Shown piece after piece: positions 18,432-26,913 of a stretch of 64,000 nt of DNA. The position numbers were made by a program, and so were the translations under genes. The notes beneath the pieces were generated by a model. It searched no databases and was not told where the DNA came from. It worked only from the letters and a program-made list of their open reading frames with translations. Source of the DNA: Alkalibacter mobilis (GTDB lineage Bacteria > Bacillota > Clostridia > Eubacteriales > Alkalibacteraceae); NCBI RefSeq assembly GCF_015594845.1, contig NZ_JADNRK010000001.1, positions 1-64,000 on the forward strand. The letters are read 5' to 3'. Position 1 is the stretch's first letter; the number at the start of each line of letters is the position of its first letter.

Positions 18432-19739
18432 CTATTTTTGCCAATGATAATCAGTATAAACTTCTTCCCCCGGAATAGTTACCCCAGGCAGTTCTATTCC
18501 ACCTTCAAAGGATCGGTATACTACAATAAAGTTACCGCTGATATCTATCTTCCCCACTATGATACTTCCGTCATATTCAGCCGAACCCGTTCCACCTGTC
18601 AGTGTGGCATAAGGTGCATATATCAAGTTTTGATCATAATCGGACTTCTGGCCATTGATTGTGATACCTCCTGTATAGGGCGATACCAACACACCGGAAA
18701 ACTCAGACTTTGTACTTATCGCTTCCGGTGATGTATCTTTCAGAAATTGAAAGTAAGAGCACAATTCTCCGCCTTTGTTTCCCAAAATTTCTATATCACC
18801 ATCAGATACTGCACCGCTTCCGTTGTAATAAATCTCAAGATCTGAATGATCGAGAGTTGCATCCATATTCACCTTTCCAGAAATCTTCATTTCCTCTTCT
18901 ATGTAAATTTTAAGGGCTGCATCTCCAGAAATGTTAAAATCACTCCCCTGATTGGAGATAAAGGATTTCACAACCAATTCAACGTCAGATGTCAAGTTGA
19001 TCGTTACATCTCCGGTAACAGTCAGGACACCGTCCACCAATGTTATCTCATCTTCAGCTCCAAATACTCCAGGCAAAGATGACGTCCACACAGTGGTGTC
19101 CGCATCAAAAATCTGATCGACAGTCTTAAGGACAAGCGGATCAAAGTCCATTTCATAATGAACGTTGTCTTTAGTGTCATCCACATTTACGAGTTTACCC
19201 TTTTCGTCATAGTAATAGATGTTCTCATCAATATCGATGGGATTTTCTTCATCCACGTAAGGCTGAGACGTTCCAATGTCTCCAACCACCTTGATGTTAT
19301 TGCTTAAATCTATGCTTGTGAATGAAAATAATGCCGTCTCAGGAATAATGCTGTCTTCTTCAGTGATTTCGGATGCGTAAAATATCTGAACTTCCTCATC
19401 CACATCTTCGTGGGTTCCGACTGAAGTGATCAAGTATCCACCGGTAACCTTGGATATCTCCAGATTGACATCATCCACCCCATCACCGTTTATATCTGAG
19501 GCATACGTGTTTCCGACTCCACTGCTTAAATCAAATCCACCAGAAACAACCTGCTTTATCAACACTTCACCTGCTGACCTGGCATTCATATAAGCTTGTG
19601 TGTTTCGTTCAAAAAAGTTGCCACTTTTCACGTCAAGCACTCCCATTGACAACAAAACAGTCCCTGCCATTATCACTATTGCACCGATAATGATAACCGA
19701 AGGCAACACCATACCTTTGTTACTCCATATTTTTTTCAT
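18432..19739 (-). CDS. PilX-like pilus-associated protein with repetitive beta domain
   Basis: A 435-residue protein with an N-terminal hydrophobic segment starting KGMVLPSVIIIGA, like the PilX/GspK-type N-terminus but without a classic Glu at +5. The C-terminal half, with repeated short beta strands such as FNISGDAALKI and MKISGKVNMD, resembles the DUF7305/polymer-forming type of surface protein. It is the first gene of the pseudopilin operon and has GGGGGATG before its ATG. Its function in a pilus or secretion pseudopilus is inferred from context. Confidence 0.65.
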   Translation of the reverse strand: MKKIWSNKGMVLPSVIIIGAIVIMAGTVLLSMGVLDVKSGNFFERNTQAYMNARSAGEVLIKQVVSGGFDLSSGVGNTYASDINGDGVDDVNLEISKVTGGYLITSVGTHEDVDEEVQIFYASEITEEDSIIPETALFSFTSIDLSNNIKVVGDIGTSQPYVDEENPIDIDENIYYYDEKGKLVNVDDTKDNVHYEMDFDPLVLKTVDQIFDADTTVWTSSLPGVFGAEDEITLVDGVLTVTGDVTINLTSDVELVVKSFISNQGSDFNISGDAALKIYIEEEMKISGKVNMDATLDHSDLEIYYNGSGAVSDGDIEILGNKGGELCSYFQFLKDTSPEAISTKSEFSGVLVSPYTGGITINGQKSDYDQNLIYAPYATLTGGTGSAEYDGSIIVGKIDISGNFIVVYRSFEGGIELPGVTIPGEEVYTDYHWQK

Positions 19740-19789
19740 CTTGCATCCCCCATTACTTTTTATACAACCGGATAAAATTATCCATTTTC

Positions 19790-19817
19790 ATTTTATCACA
19801 ATAGATTTTTTTGTAAA
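19790..19817 (-). promoter_or_regulatory. Promoter of the pseudopilin operon
   Basis: On the minus strand TTTACA and TAAAAT are 16 bases apart. The sequence CAGTTTACA that contains the -35 box is repeated 45 bases upstream (complement at 19857-19865), a possible activator or competing site. Confidence 0.55.
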
Positions 19818-19899
19818 CTGTATGTCTTCTTAATATGTTTACCCCGCTTCTTCTTGTGTAAACTGAATTTATCCTGTAATGCAATCTGCTAAAATAAGA

Positions 19900-19925
19900 A
19901 AGATGCAGATATATTATCTGCATCC
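19900..19925 (-). terminator. Hairpin after argS
   Basis: GATGCAGATA pairs with (T)ATCTGCATC across a short loop directly after the argS stop. The following T tract on the minus strand is interrupted, so termination may be partial. Confidence 0.6.
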
Positions 19926-19936
19926 CAAATTTTGTA

Positions 19937-21613
19937 CTACATTCGCTCTGGAGCCTTTATTCCCAATATCTCAGTTATGTTTTTCAGTACCACTTTTACG
20001 GCACTTACAAGTTCCACTCTTGCCTTCATCAGTTTTAGATCGTCGTTTCTTACCCTGCAGGCATTGTAAAAGCTATGGAAGTTGGAAGCCACATCCATGG
20101 CATATCTGGTAATTCTGCTTGGATCCATTTTCTCGACCGAAGTGATTATCTCAAATGGGAACTCGGCAAGTATCCTGATCAGTTCCTTTTCCTCTTTTTC
20201 TTTAAGCAAAGTAAAATCTGCATCGATTTTCCCCAAATCTTCTTCGACTTGTCTCAATATGCTGCTAATTCTCGCATGAGCATATTGAACGTAGAATACC
20301 GGGTTTTCATTTGACTCTTCCACTGCCAGATCCAAATCGAAGTCAAAATGACTTTCAGGAGATCGCAAGTTGAAGAAAAATCTTGCCGCATCCTTGCCTA
20401 CTTCATCTATCAGATCTGAAAGCGTGACCATGTTACCTTGCCTTTTGGACATTCTTGCTGTTTCACCTTTTCTTACCAGTCTCACAAGCTGCATCAAAAT
20501 CACATCCAAGTTGTCGCCTTTTAGTCCAAGAGCATCCAAAGCTGCTTTTATCCTGGCTACATGGCCGTGATGGTCGGCACCCCAAACATTTATACCCCAG
20601 TCAAATCCGCGAGTCCTGAATTTATTTACGTGATAAGCTATGTCTGCGGCAAAATATGTCGGGATATCGTTGTTCCTGATAAGAACATCATCTTTTTCGC
20701 ATCCAAATTCAGTAGCTTTAAACCAGGTTGCTCCATCCTTTTCGTAGGTATGGCCTCTTTCCTTGAGCTCTTCAACTATCTCAAGAACTGCATTCGATTT
20801 ATGCAGCTCGCTTTCCCTAAACCACACATCGTACTCAATTCCGTAACCCTTCAAGTCTTCTTCGATTTTTTTAATGTTCTTTTCCAAGGCATAGGCAATA
20901 AGCACTTCCCGTCTTTCCCTGCTGTCAAAATTTACGTACTTGTTTCCATGTGCCTCCGTAAATTCGTTCATATGGATGGTTATGTCCTCTCCCTTGTATC
21001 CGTCTTCCGGAAACTCAACAGCAACGCCGTTGATTTGAAGGTATCTTGCTTCAAGAGACTGTCCGAATTTTTCGATTTGATTTCCTGCATCGTTTATATA
21101 AAATTCCTTTACCACTTCAAAACCTGCCCATGAAAGAACCTGAGCCATGCCGTCGCCTATGGCTCCGCCTCTGGCATTTCCCATATGCATTGGGCCTGTG
21201 GGATTGGCACTGATGAATTCCACGTTTACCTTCCTGCCTCTACCATATTCTGTCTTTCCGTAGTCAGAGCCCGTATTTTTTACATCTTCCAGGATGCCGT
21301 AGATCCAATCCTCTTTTAAAGTGAAGTTAATAAACCCAGGTCCTGCTATGTCGATTTTTTCCACATGCGTCTTGCTCTTGTCATAATTTTCAACTATTGC
21401 CTCTGCAATATACCTCGGTGATTTTTTTGTAAGTTTCGGCAATTGCATAGCAATATTTGTTGAAAAATCTCCAAACTGCTTTTCTCTTGGAGTTTCCAGC
21501 AGGATTTCCGGTATTTCATCCAACTGGAACAACTCTTTTTCGATAGATTTTTTAAGACTTGCAGCTATTTCGTCTATAATTTCAGTTTTTACCTGACTAA
21601 GCGTGTAATTCAT
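19937..21613 (-). CDS. argS: Arginyl-tRNA synthetase
   Basis: A 558-residue class I synthetase that charges tRNA-Arg. The HIGH-type motif is PTGPMHMGN, a KMSKS-like ARMSKRQGNM motif is present, and the C-terminal DALR anticodon-binding domain ends ...ILGIKAPERM, the conserved tail. The N-terminal Arg-specific domain is intact. Start ATG has AGGAGGTAGATGA. There is no T-box leader. It is preceded by the DUF1934 gene with an 11-base gap, the same neighbour order as in other Firmicutes. Confidence 0.98.
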   Translation of the reverse strand: MNYTLSQVKTEIIDEIAASLKKSIEKELFQLDEIPEILLETPREKQFGDFSTNIAMQLPKLTKKSPRYIAEAIVENYDKSKTHVEKIDIAGPGFINFTLKEDWIYGILEDVKNTGSDYGKTEYGRGRKVNVEFISANPTGPMHMGNARGGAIGDGMAQVLSWAGFEVVKEFYINDAGNQIEKFGQSLEARYLQINGVAVEFPEDGYKGEDITIHMNEFTEAHGNKYVNFDSRERREVLIAYALEKNIKKIEEDLKGYGIEYDVWFRESELHKSNAVLEIVEELKERGHTYEKDGATWFKATEFGCEKDDVLIRNNDIPTYFAADIAYHVNKFRTRGFDWGINVWGADHHGHVARIKAALDALGLKGDNLDVILMQLVRLVRKGETARMSKRQGNMVTLSDLIDEVGKDAARFFFNLRSPESHFDFDLDLAVEESNENPVFYVQYAHARISSILRQVEEDLGKIDADFTLLKEKEEKELIRILAEFPFEIITSVEKMDPSRITRYAMDVASNFHSFYNACRVRNDDLKLMKARVELVSAVKVVLKNITEILGIKAPERM

Positions 21614-21624
21614 TCATCTACCTC

Positions 21625-22053
21625 CTAATGTTTAACATGAATGTTCAATTCATTTGCAGAAGCCATCAAGCCTTGGATTTCTACACTATAATCTACATGA
21701 ATGTCCATAGGCAAGTCTTCCTTATCGTAATCGACAGCCAGCTTCTCAGTGTATATACTCATGACCATTTCCCCGTACGGAGTTGGATAAGTGTTAAAAT
21801 TCTTTCTTCCTGCCTCAAAAGTCATATGTGAGTTGGTGGAACCCAATCTAATTATTGACATTTTGTTTTTGTCGATTTCTAGAGTCGTTGTAGTGCCTTT
21901 CATTCCAGACACTTCTGTTTCATCATAAATTATATAGTCACTGTGCGCTTTTCTATACATTTCTCCAGGTGTTACCAATTCTATTACATCCTCTTCACCC
22001 TCACTGTTTTTTGTGCGGCCGGTGATGGACAACCATACTTTCTTTTTTTCCAT
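21625..22053 (-). CDS. DUF1934 protein (YwiB-like beta-barrel)
   Basis: A 142-residue protein of the DUF1934/YwiB family, predicted to be a lipocalin-like small beta-barrel. Conserved parts include the start KKVWLSITGRT and the TPYGEM segment. It lies directly before argS, as ywiB does in Bacillus. No catalytic residues are known. The start ATG has GGAAG upstream. Function is unknown. Confidence 0.85.
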   Translation of the reverse strand: MEKKKVWLSITGRTKNSEGEEDVIELVTPGEMYRKAHSDYIIYDETEVSGMKGTTTTLEIDKNKMSIIRLGSTNSHMTFEAGRKNFNTYPTPYGEMVMSIYTEKLAVDYDKEDLPMDIHVDYSVEIQGLMASANELNIHVKH

Positions 22054-22083
22054 TTAACTTCCCTTTCTACAACTACTATTGCC

Positions 22084-23115
22084 TTATTCTAAAGCCAAGT
22101 CTATTAGTTTGACTATAAGATCGTGATAACTCAAGCCAGAGCTCTCCCATAGCTTGGGATACATGCTTATGTTGGTAAACCCGGGCATGGTGTTTATTTC
22201 ATTTATGAATACCTCTCCCGTCGTTTTCTCAACAAAAAAATCAACTCGCGAAAGACCTCTTCCCCCTATTGCTTTGTACGCTTCTACAGCATAAGTCCTG
22301 ATCTGCTCAGTAATTTCATCTGAAAGTTCAGCTGGGATTATAAGTAGGGATTTTTCGCCGTCCATATATTTCGACTGGTAATCGTAAAATTCTTTTGAAG
22401 GAACTATTTCCCCCAGCACGGAAGCTTGTGGGTCATCATTGCCCAAGACAGCACACTCCACTTCCCTGCAGTCAACATTTGCCTCTACAATTATTTTTCT
22501 ATCGTATATAAAAGCCTCTTTTATTCCTTCGACCAATTCCTTCTTGTCATGAGCCTTGCTTATTCCTACGCTTGAACCCATATTTGCGGGTTTGACAAAG
22601 CAAGGATATCCTATTTCCCTTTGTATTTCATCCAGGATCTCATTTGGCGACTGATCCCAATCATATGTATCCACCGCCAAGAAATCTCCTTGGGGCAGAC
22701 CGGCATCTCTGAATATTTTTTTGCACAAAACCTTGTCCATGCCCAATGCACTTGCCAACACATCACAACCTACGAAAGGTTTCCTTAGCAGACGAAGCAG
22801 ACCCTGTACAGTACCGTCTTCACCGTTGGGTCCGTGCAATACTGGAAAAAATACATCTATGGAATTTATTACATCATCATGAAATATGGAAAACTCTTCA
22901 ACTAAATTATCCTTGTCTTTGATCCAAGTTCCGTCTTTTATTTTACTTGTAGCACCTTTATATATAAACCAGTTTCCTTCTTTATCTATACCGATGGTCT
23001 CAAGATCGTATTTTTCATTGTCCATCGCTTCAATTACATTTGAAGCCGACATCAAAGACACATCGTGTTCCTTTGAATTTCCACCGAATATGATCCCAAC
23101 TCTTGTCTTAACCAC
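22084..23115 (-). CDS. ddl: D-alanine--D-alanine ligase
   Basis: A 343-residue ATP-grasp ligase that makes D-Ala-D-Ala for peptidoglycan. The N-terminal GGNSKEHDVS motif, VKPANMGSSVGISK, and the metal-binding end INEINTMPGFT are all present. The region around IPAELSDE and SRVDFFVEK fits the family. The position that in VanA-type ligases would change specificity is not obviously altered. Start is GTG with GGAGG seven bases upstream. It lies 30 bases before DUF1934 and so is probably in the argS operon. Confidence 0.96.
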   Translation of the reverse strand: MVKTRVGIIFGGNSKEHDVSLMSASNVIEAMDNEKYDLETIGIDKEGNWFIYKGATSKIKDGTWIKDKDNLVEEFSIFHDDVINSIDVFFPVLHGPNGEDGTVQGLLRLLRKPFVGCDVLASALGMDKVLCKKIFRDAGLPQGDFLAVDTYDWDQSPNEILDEIQREIGYPCFVKPANMGSSVGISKAHDKKELVEGIKEAFIYDRKIIVEANVDCREVECAVLGNDDPQASVLGEIVPSKEFYDYQSKYMDGEKSLLIIPAELSDEITEQIRTYAVEAYKAIGGRGLSRVDFFVEKTTGEVFINEINTMPGFTNISMYPKLWESSGLSYHDLIVKLIDLALE

Positions 23116-23158
23116 AAAACTTCCTCCAAACTCACGTTTAATTTAGTGATGCCCTATA

Positions 23159-23932
23159 TTATAACACACTCAAACTAGTCATTGTATCCATATATCCCAG
23201 CTTCAAATTTCTTTTGATCCCCTCATTGGAAAAATCCAAAGTATCTCCCAAATCTGAACTGGGCAATATCCTGGTCACATTCAGTGACTTCTCATCCACT
23301 GGAAACTGGTCTTCCCTGCCATTCAATTTAATGATCAAAATGTCCTTGTAACCTTTTGAAACGAGCATTCTTGTTGGGAGGTTATTGAAGTATCCTCCGT
23401 CCAAATACCTTTTGCCAAAAATACTCTCTTCCTTAAATACGGGCAAGTAGCTGCTAGCCAGCAAAAATCCTCCTAATTGTCCCTTAGGTATATCCTCTTT
23501 GAACAATTCCAATCCCGTGTTAGTTTCCAGGTCAATGGTGACCAATCCAAAATCCTTATTCGATTTCCTGATTTTTTCTTCATCTATATTTTCTGCAATC
23601 AGCCTTTTGAATGGAGTTATGTCAAAACCTCCCGATCCAAATTGCTCCTCCAGCTCCAGCCTTATCCCCCGGGGATCTTCAGATCTGAACTCGTAGCTTT
23701 TCAACTTTTCCATAAGCAGGTCGTCATCAGCGATCACCTTCTCAGGTTTCATATTATTCCACAAATCATATGCTCTGTCAAAGTCGTCCTGCACCATCAT
23801 CGCTCCATTTAGAGAACCTACTGAAGTACCAACAACCCCTGCATATTCAATACCCAGCTCACGGATGGCTTTCCAGGCTCCTATCTGATAGGCACCTTTG
23901 GCTCCCCCGCCTTCTAGAACTATACCCAACAT
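23159..23932 (-). CDS. Patatin-like phospholipase family protein
   Basis: A 257-residue patatin-fold acyl hydrolase. The oxyanion hole is GGGAKG (near residue 9), the nucleophile Ser is in GTSVGSLNG, and the catalytic Asp is in DGGYFNNLP, so the Ser-Asp dyad is complete. No signal peptide. The ATG at 23932 is used rather than the TTG one codon earlier because of the spacing from TAGGAGG. It sits between cls and ddl in the same direction; a link to phospholipid turnover next to cardiolipin synthase is plausible but not proven. Confidence 0.88.
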   Translation of the reverse strand: MLGIVLEGGGAKGAYQIGAWKAIRELGIEYAGVVGTSVGSLNGAMMVQDDFDRAYDLWNNMKPEKVIADDDLLMEKLKSYEFRSEDPRGIRLELEEQFGSGGFDITPFKRLIAENIDEEKIRKSNKDFGLVTIDLETNTGLELFKEDIPKGQLGGFLLASSYLPVFKEESIFGKRYLDGGYFNNLPTRMLVSKGYKDILIIKLNGREDQFPVDEKSLNVTRILPSSDLGDTLDFSNEGIKRNLKLGYMDTMTSLSVL

Positions 23933-24009
23933 CAAAATTCCTCCTAGAATGATACCACAAAATCACTATAATAAATATCGAAAAAATCACAATTACAAAA
24001 CAAAATATA

Positions 24010-25458
24010 TTAAAGTATGGGTGAAAACAGCCTCGAAATGGATTCCTTGATCTTAATGCCCACAGATCTCTTGTCATACCTGCTTTCATTGATCCTCATG
24101 GAGTCTTTCATGTCTTCTATAAAAATTTCCTTCATCTCATATGAAATTTCAGGATCGTAAATAAATGCATTGACTTCAAAATTCAAACTAAAACTTCTAA
24201 TATCAAAATTACAGGTTCCTACTGAGGACAATTCGTCATCAACCACCATGGTTTTCGCGTGTAAAAAACCATTAGAGTAAATGTAAATCTTTGCACCGTA
24301 TTTCAAAAGTTCTCCCACGTAGGAAAAGGTCGCCCAATACACAAACAAGTGATCGGGTTTGTCTGGAATCATTATCCTGACATCTACTCCTGATTTTGCC
24401 GCAATCTTCAAAGATTCCAAAATAGACTGATCCGGTACAAAATAAGGCGTTTGTATGTATATATACGACTTGGCTGCATTTATAAGTTTTAAATACCCTT
24501 GTTTGATCTGTTCGTTTGAATCGTCAGGACCAGACGACACGATCTGTATCCCTGCATTCCCTGCAGATTCTATTTTCGGCATGTAATTGTAGTCAAGATC
24601 TACTTCATCGTCGCTTGACGCTCTCCAATCCATTACAAACCTCAACTGGAGTTCGTAAACGGCGCTTCCGGTGATCCTCAAATGAGTATCCCTCCAGTAA
24701 CCCATTTTCTTGTCAAGTCCCAAATATTCATCTCCAACATTAAATCCACCGATGTATCCGAACTTTCCGTCTATTACCGCTATCTTTCTGTGATTTCGAT
24801 AGTTGGCCTTTAAATTTATATATTTTAAACGTGATGGAAAAAATTTGGCCACTTTTACTCCAGAGCTTATCAGATCCTCAAAATCGATTCGCTTCAGCAA
24901 AAAAGCTCCCATATCGTCGAAAAGCAGTTTAACTTCAATTCCCTCTTCCGCCTTAAGTTTGAGCGCTTTCATTATTCTATCTGCTATACCGCTGCTTTTG
25001 AAAATAAAATACTGGATATGTACGTGATGCCTGGCATTCTCAATGTCTTTCAGCAAAGCGTCAAACTTCTCTTTACCGTCGGTAAAAATTTTTACTTCAT
25101 TGTTATTCGTGTATATGGCTTCACTCAGATTTTGATGAAAACATATGATATCTGCATATTTCTGCCTGGATTTTTCTTCGTCTATCAGCTGTGTCTGAGT
25201 CAGATCCCTCTTCTGTTGTTGAATGATCGTATTTGTCAGAGCCTTCTCGGTGGAAGTTAAATTAAAAATTTTTCTTCGGGTCAGATTCTGTGAAAAAAAC
25301 AAATAAAAAACAAACCCTACGGCAGGAATCATCCAAAGCAACAACAACCAAGCGTATGTACTTTGAGGATTCTTTCTCTCAAGGAAAATAATCGTGAATG
25401 TCAATATGAAGTTAATTACAAGTACTAAACTCAATCCGTAAGATGTTGCAAGAAGCAT
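24010..25458 (-). CDS. cls: Cardiolipin synthase
   Basis: A 482-residue phospholipase-D-fold enzyme that makes cardiolipin and glycerol from two phosphatidylglycerols in the membrane. It has two N-terminal membrane segments followed by two HKD motifs, HRKIAVIDGKFGYIGG and HAKTMVVDDELSSVGT. Length is standard. The ATG at 25458 is preceded by GGGGGTGGCAG. It is the first gene of a group with the patatin gene. Confidence 0.96.
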   Translation of the reverse strand: MLLATSYGLSLVLVINFILTFTIIFLERKNPQSTYAWLLLLWMIPAVGFVFYLFFSQNLTRRKIFNLTSTEKALTNTIIQQQKRDLTQTQLIDEEKSRQKYADIICFHQNLSEAIYTNNNEVKIFTDGKEKFDALLKDIENARHHVHIQYFIFKSSGIADRIMKALKLKAEEGIEVKLLFDDMGAFLLKRIDFEDLISSGVKVAKFFPSRLKYINLKANYRNHRKIAVIDGKFGYIGGFNVGDEYLGLDKKMGYWRDTHLRITGSAVYELQLRFVMDWRASSDDEVDLDYNYMPKIESAGNAGIQIVSSGPDDSNEQIKQGYLKLINAAKSYIYIQTPYFVPDQSILESLKIAAKSGVDVRIMIPDKPDHLFVYWATFSYVGELLKYGAKIYIYSNGFLHAKTMVVDDELSSVGTCNFDIRSFSLNFEVNAFIYDPEISYEMKEIFIEDMKDSMRINESRYDKRSVGIKIKESISRLFSPIL

Positions 25459-25530
25459 CTGCCACCCCCTGAAATTAGTCGATCAAAACAATTATAACAT
25501 ATAGCTTTAGTTTCATATTATTTAATACAT

Positions 25531-25558
25531 AAAAAAATCCGACTTTAAGCCGGATTTT
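25531..25558 (-). terminator. Terminator after the transglutaminase-like gene
   Basis: AAAATCCG and CGGATTTT form an 8-bp stem with a 9-base loop, followed by T on the minus strand. Confidence 0.8.
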
Positions 25559-25585
25559 CACATATTTGCTGCAACTTAATATTTC

Positions 25586-26518
25586 TCAATAAGTGTAGAC
25601 CACGTCATACTCATTTCTGTCTTTGATCACTTCCACCTTTTTCCCGTCTGACAGTAATTGAGCGTCATACGTCGTATCCACCAGATACCATTTTCCGTCA
25701 AGAAGCACCTCATTCCAGGCATGGTATACATCGGGTTGAAAATCTCCATAACCCTTGACAAGTTTTGTCGGGACTCCCAGACTTCTCAGCATTGATGCCA
25801 TCAGCGAAGAATAATCATAACATATTCCCCTGCCGGCATCCATGATCGCATCGTTATCGGGAAGATACGAATACTCCAATGCTTCTATCTTGTCGTAGTC
25901 ATACTGAATATTGTTTACAATGTAATCGTATATTGCCATGAATTTTTCCGATTCGGATTTCATTCCTTCGGTCAACTGCAAAGCCAATTTGGTGCTGCTA
26001 TCTTCATAGTTCCAATCAACTGACTGAACAGAATTAAGATAAACCAGGTTCTCATCCTCGATTTCCATACGGATATCGAATCTTTCCAACACTTTATAAC
26101 TCTTTCCAGTGGTATTTTCCAACAATGTGATCTCGTAGTTTCCGTTTCCGAATTGAAGAGGGAATATTTCATATTTTCCATTATCCAAATAATTGTAATA
26201 AATCTGATCATGATCCTTTTCAACAGATATTTTGATTTTATTTTCTCCATTATAATCGAATCTTATTGCGACAGCCCCTTGGCTCAACAAACCGGAGTTT
26301 ATTTGAACCTGTCCGGATTCTGTATTCAGAATTCTTGCATCTTCATCGTTCATGTCCATATCGAGACTTTTGTAACTTTGATGCGCTCCGCTGCTTAAAG
26401 GCACCTGTTCGTCGTTGATCATGTCAGCTTGATTTGGCTGCTCCATTCCCATGGCGATAATACCGGTTCCCAGAGCCAATATCACAAAAATGATTACAAT
26501 TACAGTCAATTTTTTCAT
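25586..26518 (-). CDS. Secreted transglutaminase-like protein under c-di-GMP control
   Basis: A 310-residue protein with an N-terminal membrane/signal segment (about residues 4-24) and a C-terminal transglutaminase-like domain. The Cys-His-Asp triad is visible: Cys in GRGICYDYSSLMASMLR, His in YHAWNEVLLDGKW, Asp in VDTTYD. Such domains act as cysteine proteases or transglutaminases; which applies here is unknown. No LPXTG or wall-binding domain is seen, so it is probably membrane-anchored or released. Its ribosome-binding site (GGAGAG) sits at the very end of the second of two tandem c-di-GMP riboswitches, which is the clearest clue that it serves surface or biofilm behaviour. Confidence 0.85.
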   Translation of the reverse strand: MKKLTVIVIIFVILALGTGIIAMGMEQPNQADMINDEQVPLSSGAHQSYKSLDMDMNDEDARILNTESGQVQINSGLLSQGAVAIRFDYNGENKIKISVEKDHDQIYYNYLDNGKYEIFPLQFGNGNYEITLLENTTGKSYKVLERFDIRMEIEDENLVYLNSVQSVDWNYEDSSTKLALQLTEGMKSESEKFMAIYDYIVNNIQYDYDKIEALEYSYLPDNDAIMDAGRGICYDYSSLMASMLRSLGVPTKLVKGYGDFQPDVYHAWNEVLLDGKWYLVDTTYDAQLLSDGKKVEVIKDRNEYDVVYTY

Positions 26519-26527
26519 ATAAAAAAC

Positions 26528-26620
26528 TCTCCTTTCGGTAACCGGCTACCATACCTCTTGAGGTTTAGGCCCTTGGCTTTGCGTCCCGATCTTTCAATCA
26601 GTTTGCTATTATCGTAGAAA
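26528..26620 (-). promoter_or_regulatory. Cyclic-di-GMP-I riboswitch (downstream copy, GEMM)
   Basis: On the minus strand the conserved class-I pattern is complete: GCAAACTGATTGAAAGATC, then GGGACGCAAAGCC, GGCCTAAACC, and AGCCGGTTACCG. The P2 hairpin has a GAAA tetraloop. AAACCTC inside the aptamer can pair with GAG-A-GTTT just after it, covering the GGAG ribosome-binding site and making a T-tailed hairpin. Ligand binding would prevent this, which suggests an ON switch. Confidence 0.95.
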
Positions 26621-26642
26621 GTTGATTTTAAAAAACAAAAAA

Positions 26643-26740
26643 CTTCCCCTTCGGTAACCGGCTGTCATCCCATTGCGGGGAAGACCCTTGGCTTTGCGTC
26701 CCAACCTTTCGATTGGTTTGCCTTTGTCGCTGAAAAGCGT
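26643..26740 (-). promoter_or_regulatory. Cyclic-di-GMP-I riboswitch (upstream copy, GEMM)
   Basis: On the minus strand: GGCAAACCAATCGAAAGGTT, GGGACGCAAAGCC, and AGCCGGTTACCG, with a GAAA tetraloop on P2. CTTCCCC within the aptamer (26677-26683) pairs perfectly with GGGGAAG right after it (26643-26649), followed by T6-G-T6. This is an intrinsic terminator that competes with the aptamer fold. Confidence 0.95.
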
Positions 26741-26772
26741 ATATTTTTAAACAGATATACTTATCCACTTAC

Positions 26773-26801
26773 ATTTTATCACCATCTTTTATGAAATGCA
26801 A
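26773..26801 (-). promoter_or_regulatory. Promoter of the riboswitch/transglutaminase unit
   Basis: On the minus strand TTGCAT and TAAAAT are separated by 17 bases. The transcript would begin about 25-30 bases before the first aptamer, which leaves a leader of roughly 250 bases carrying both riboswitches. Confidence 0.65.
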
Positions 26802-26913
26802 TAGCCATAAAAAAATAGATCATTTGATCCTAAAAACTCAAATTATTCATAAATCTGTTTAACTGTTGCTCTGATGGATAAGAATAATCTAGCACATTGA
26901 AGGAGGTAATTTG

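Noticed and set aside
20561-21133. A 190-codon open frame on the plus strand within argS
   Set aside because: It is antisense to a fully conserved synthetase, has no ribosome-binding site and its composition mirrors the real gene.
21614-21624. T-box leader before argS or cysS
   Set aside because: Both genes follow upstream genes within a few bases, leaving no room, and no T-box motif is seen.
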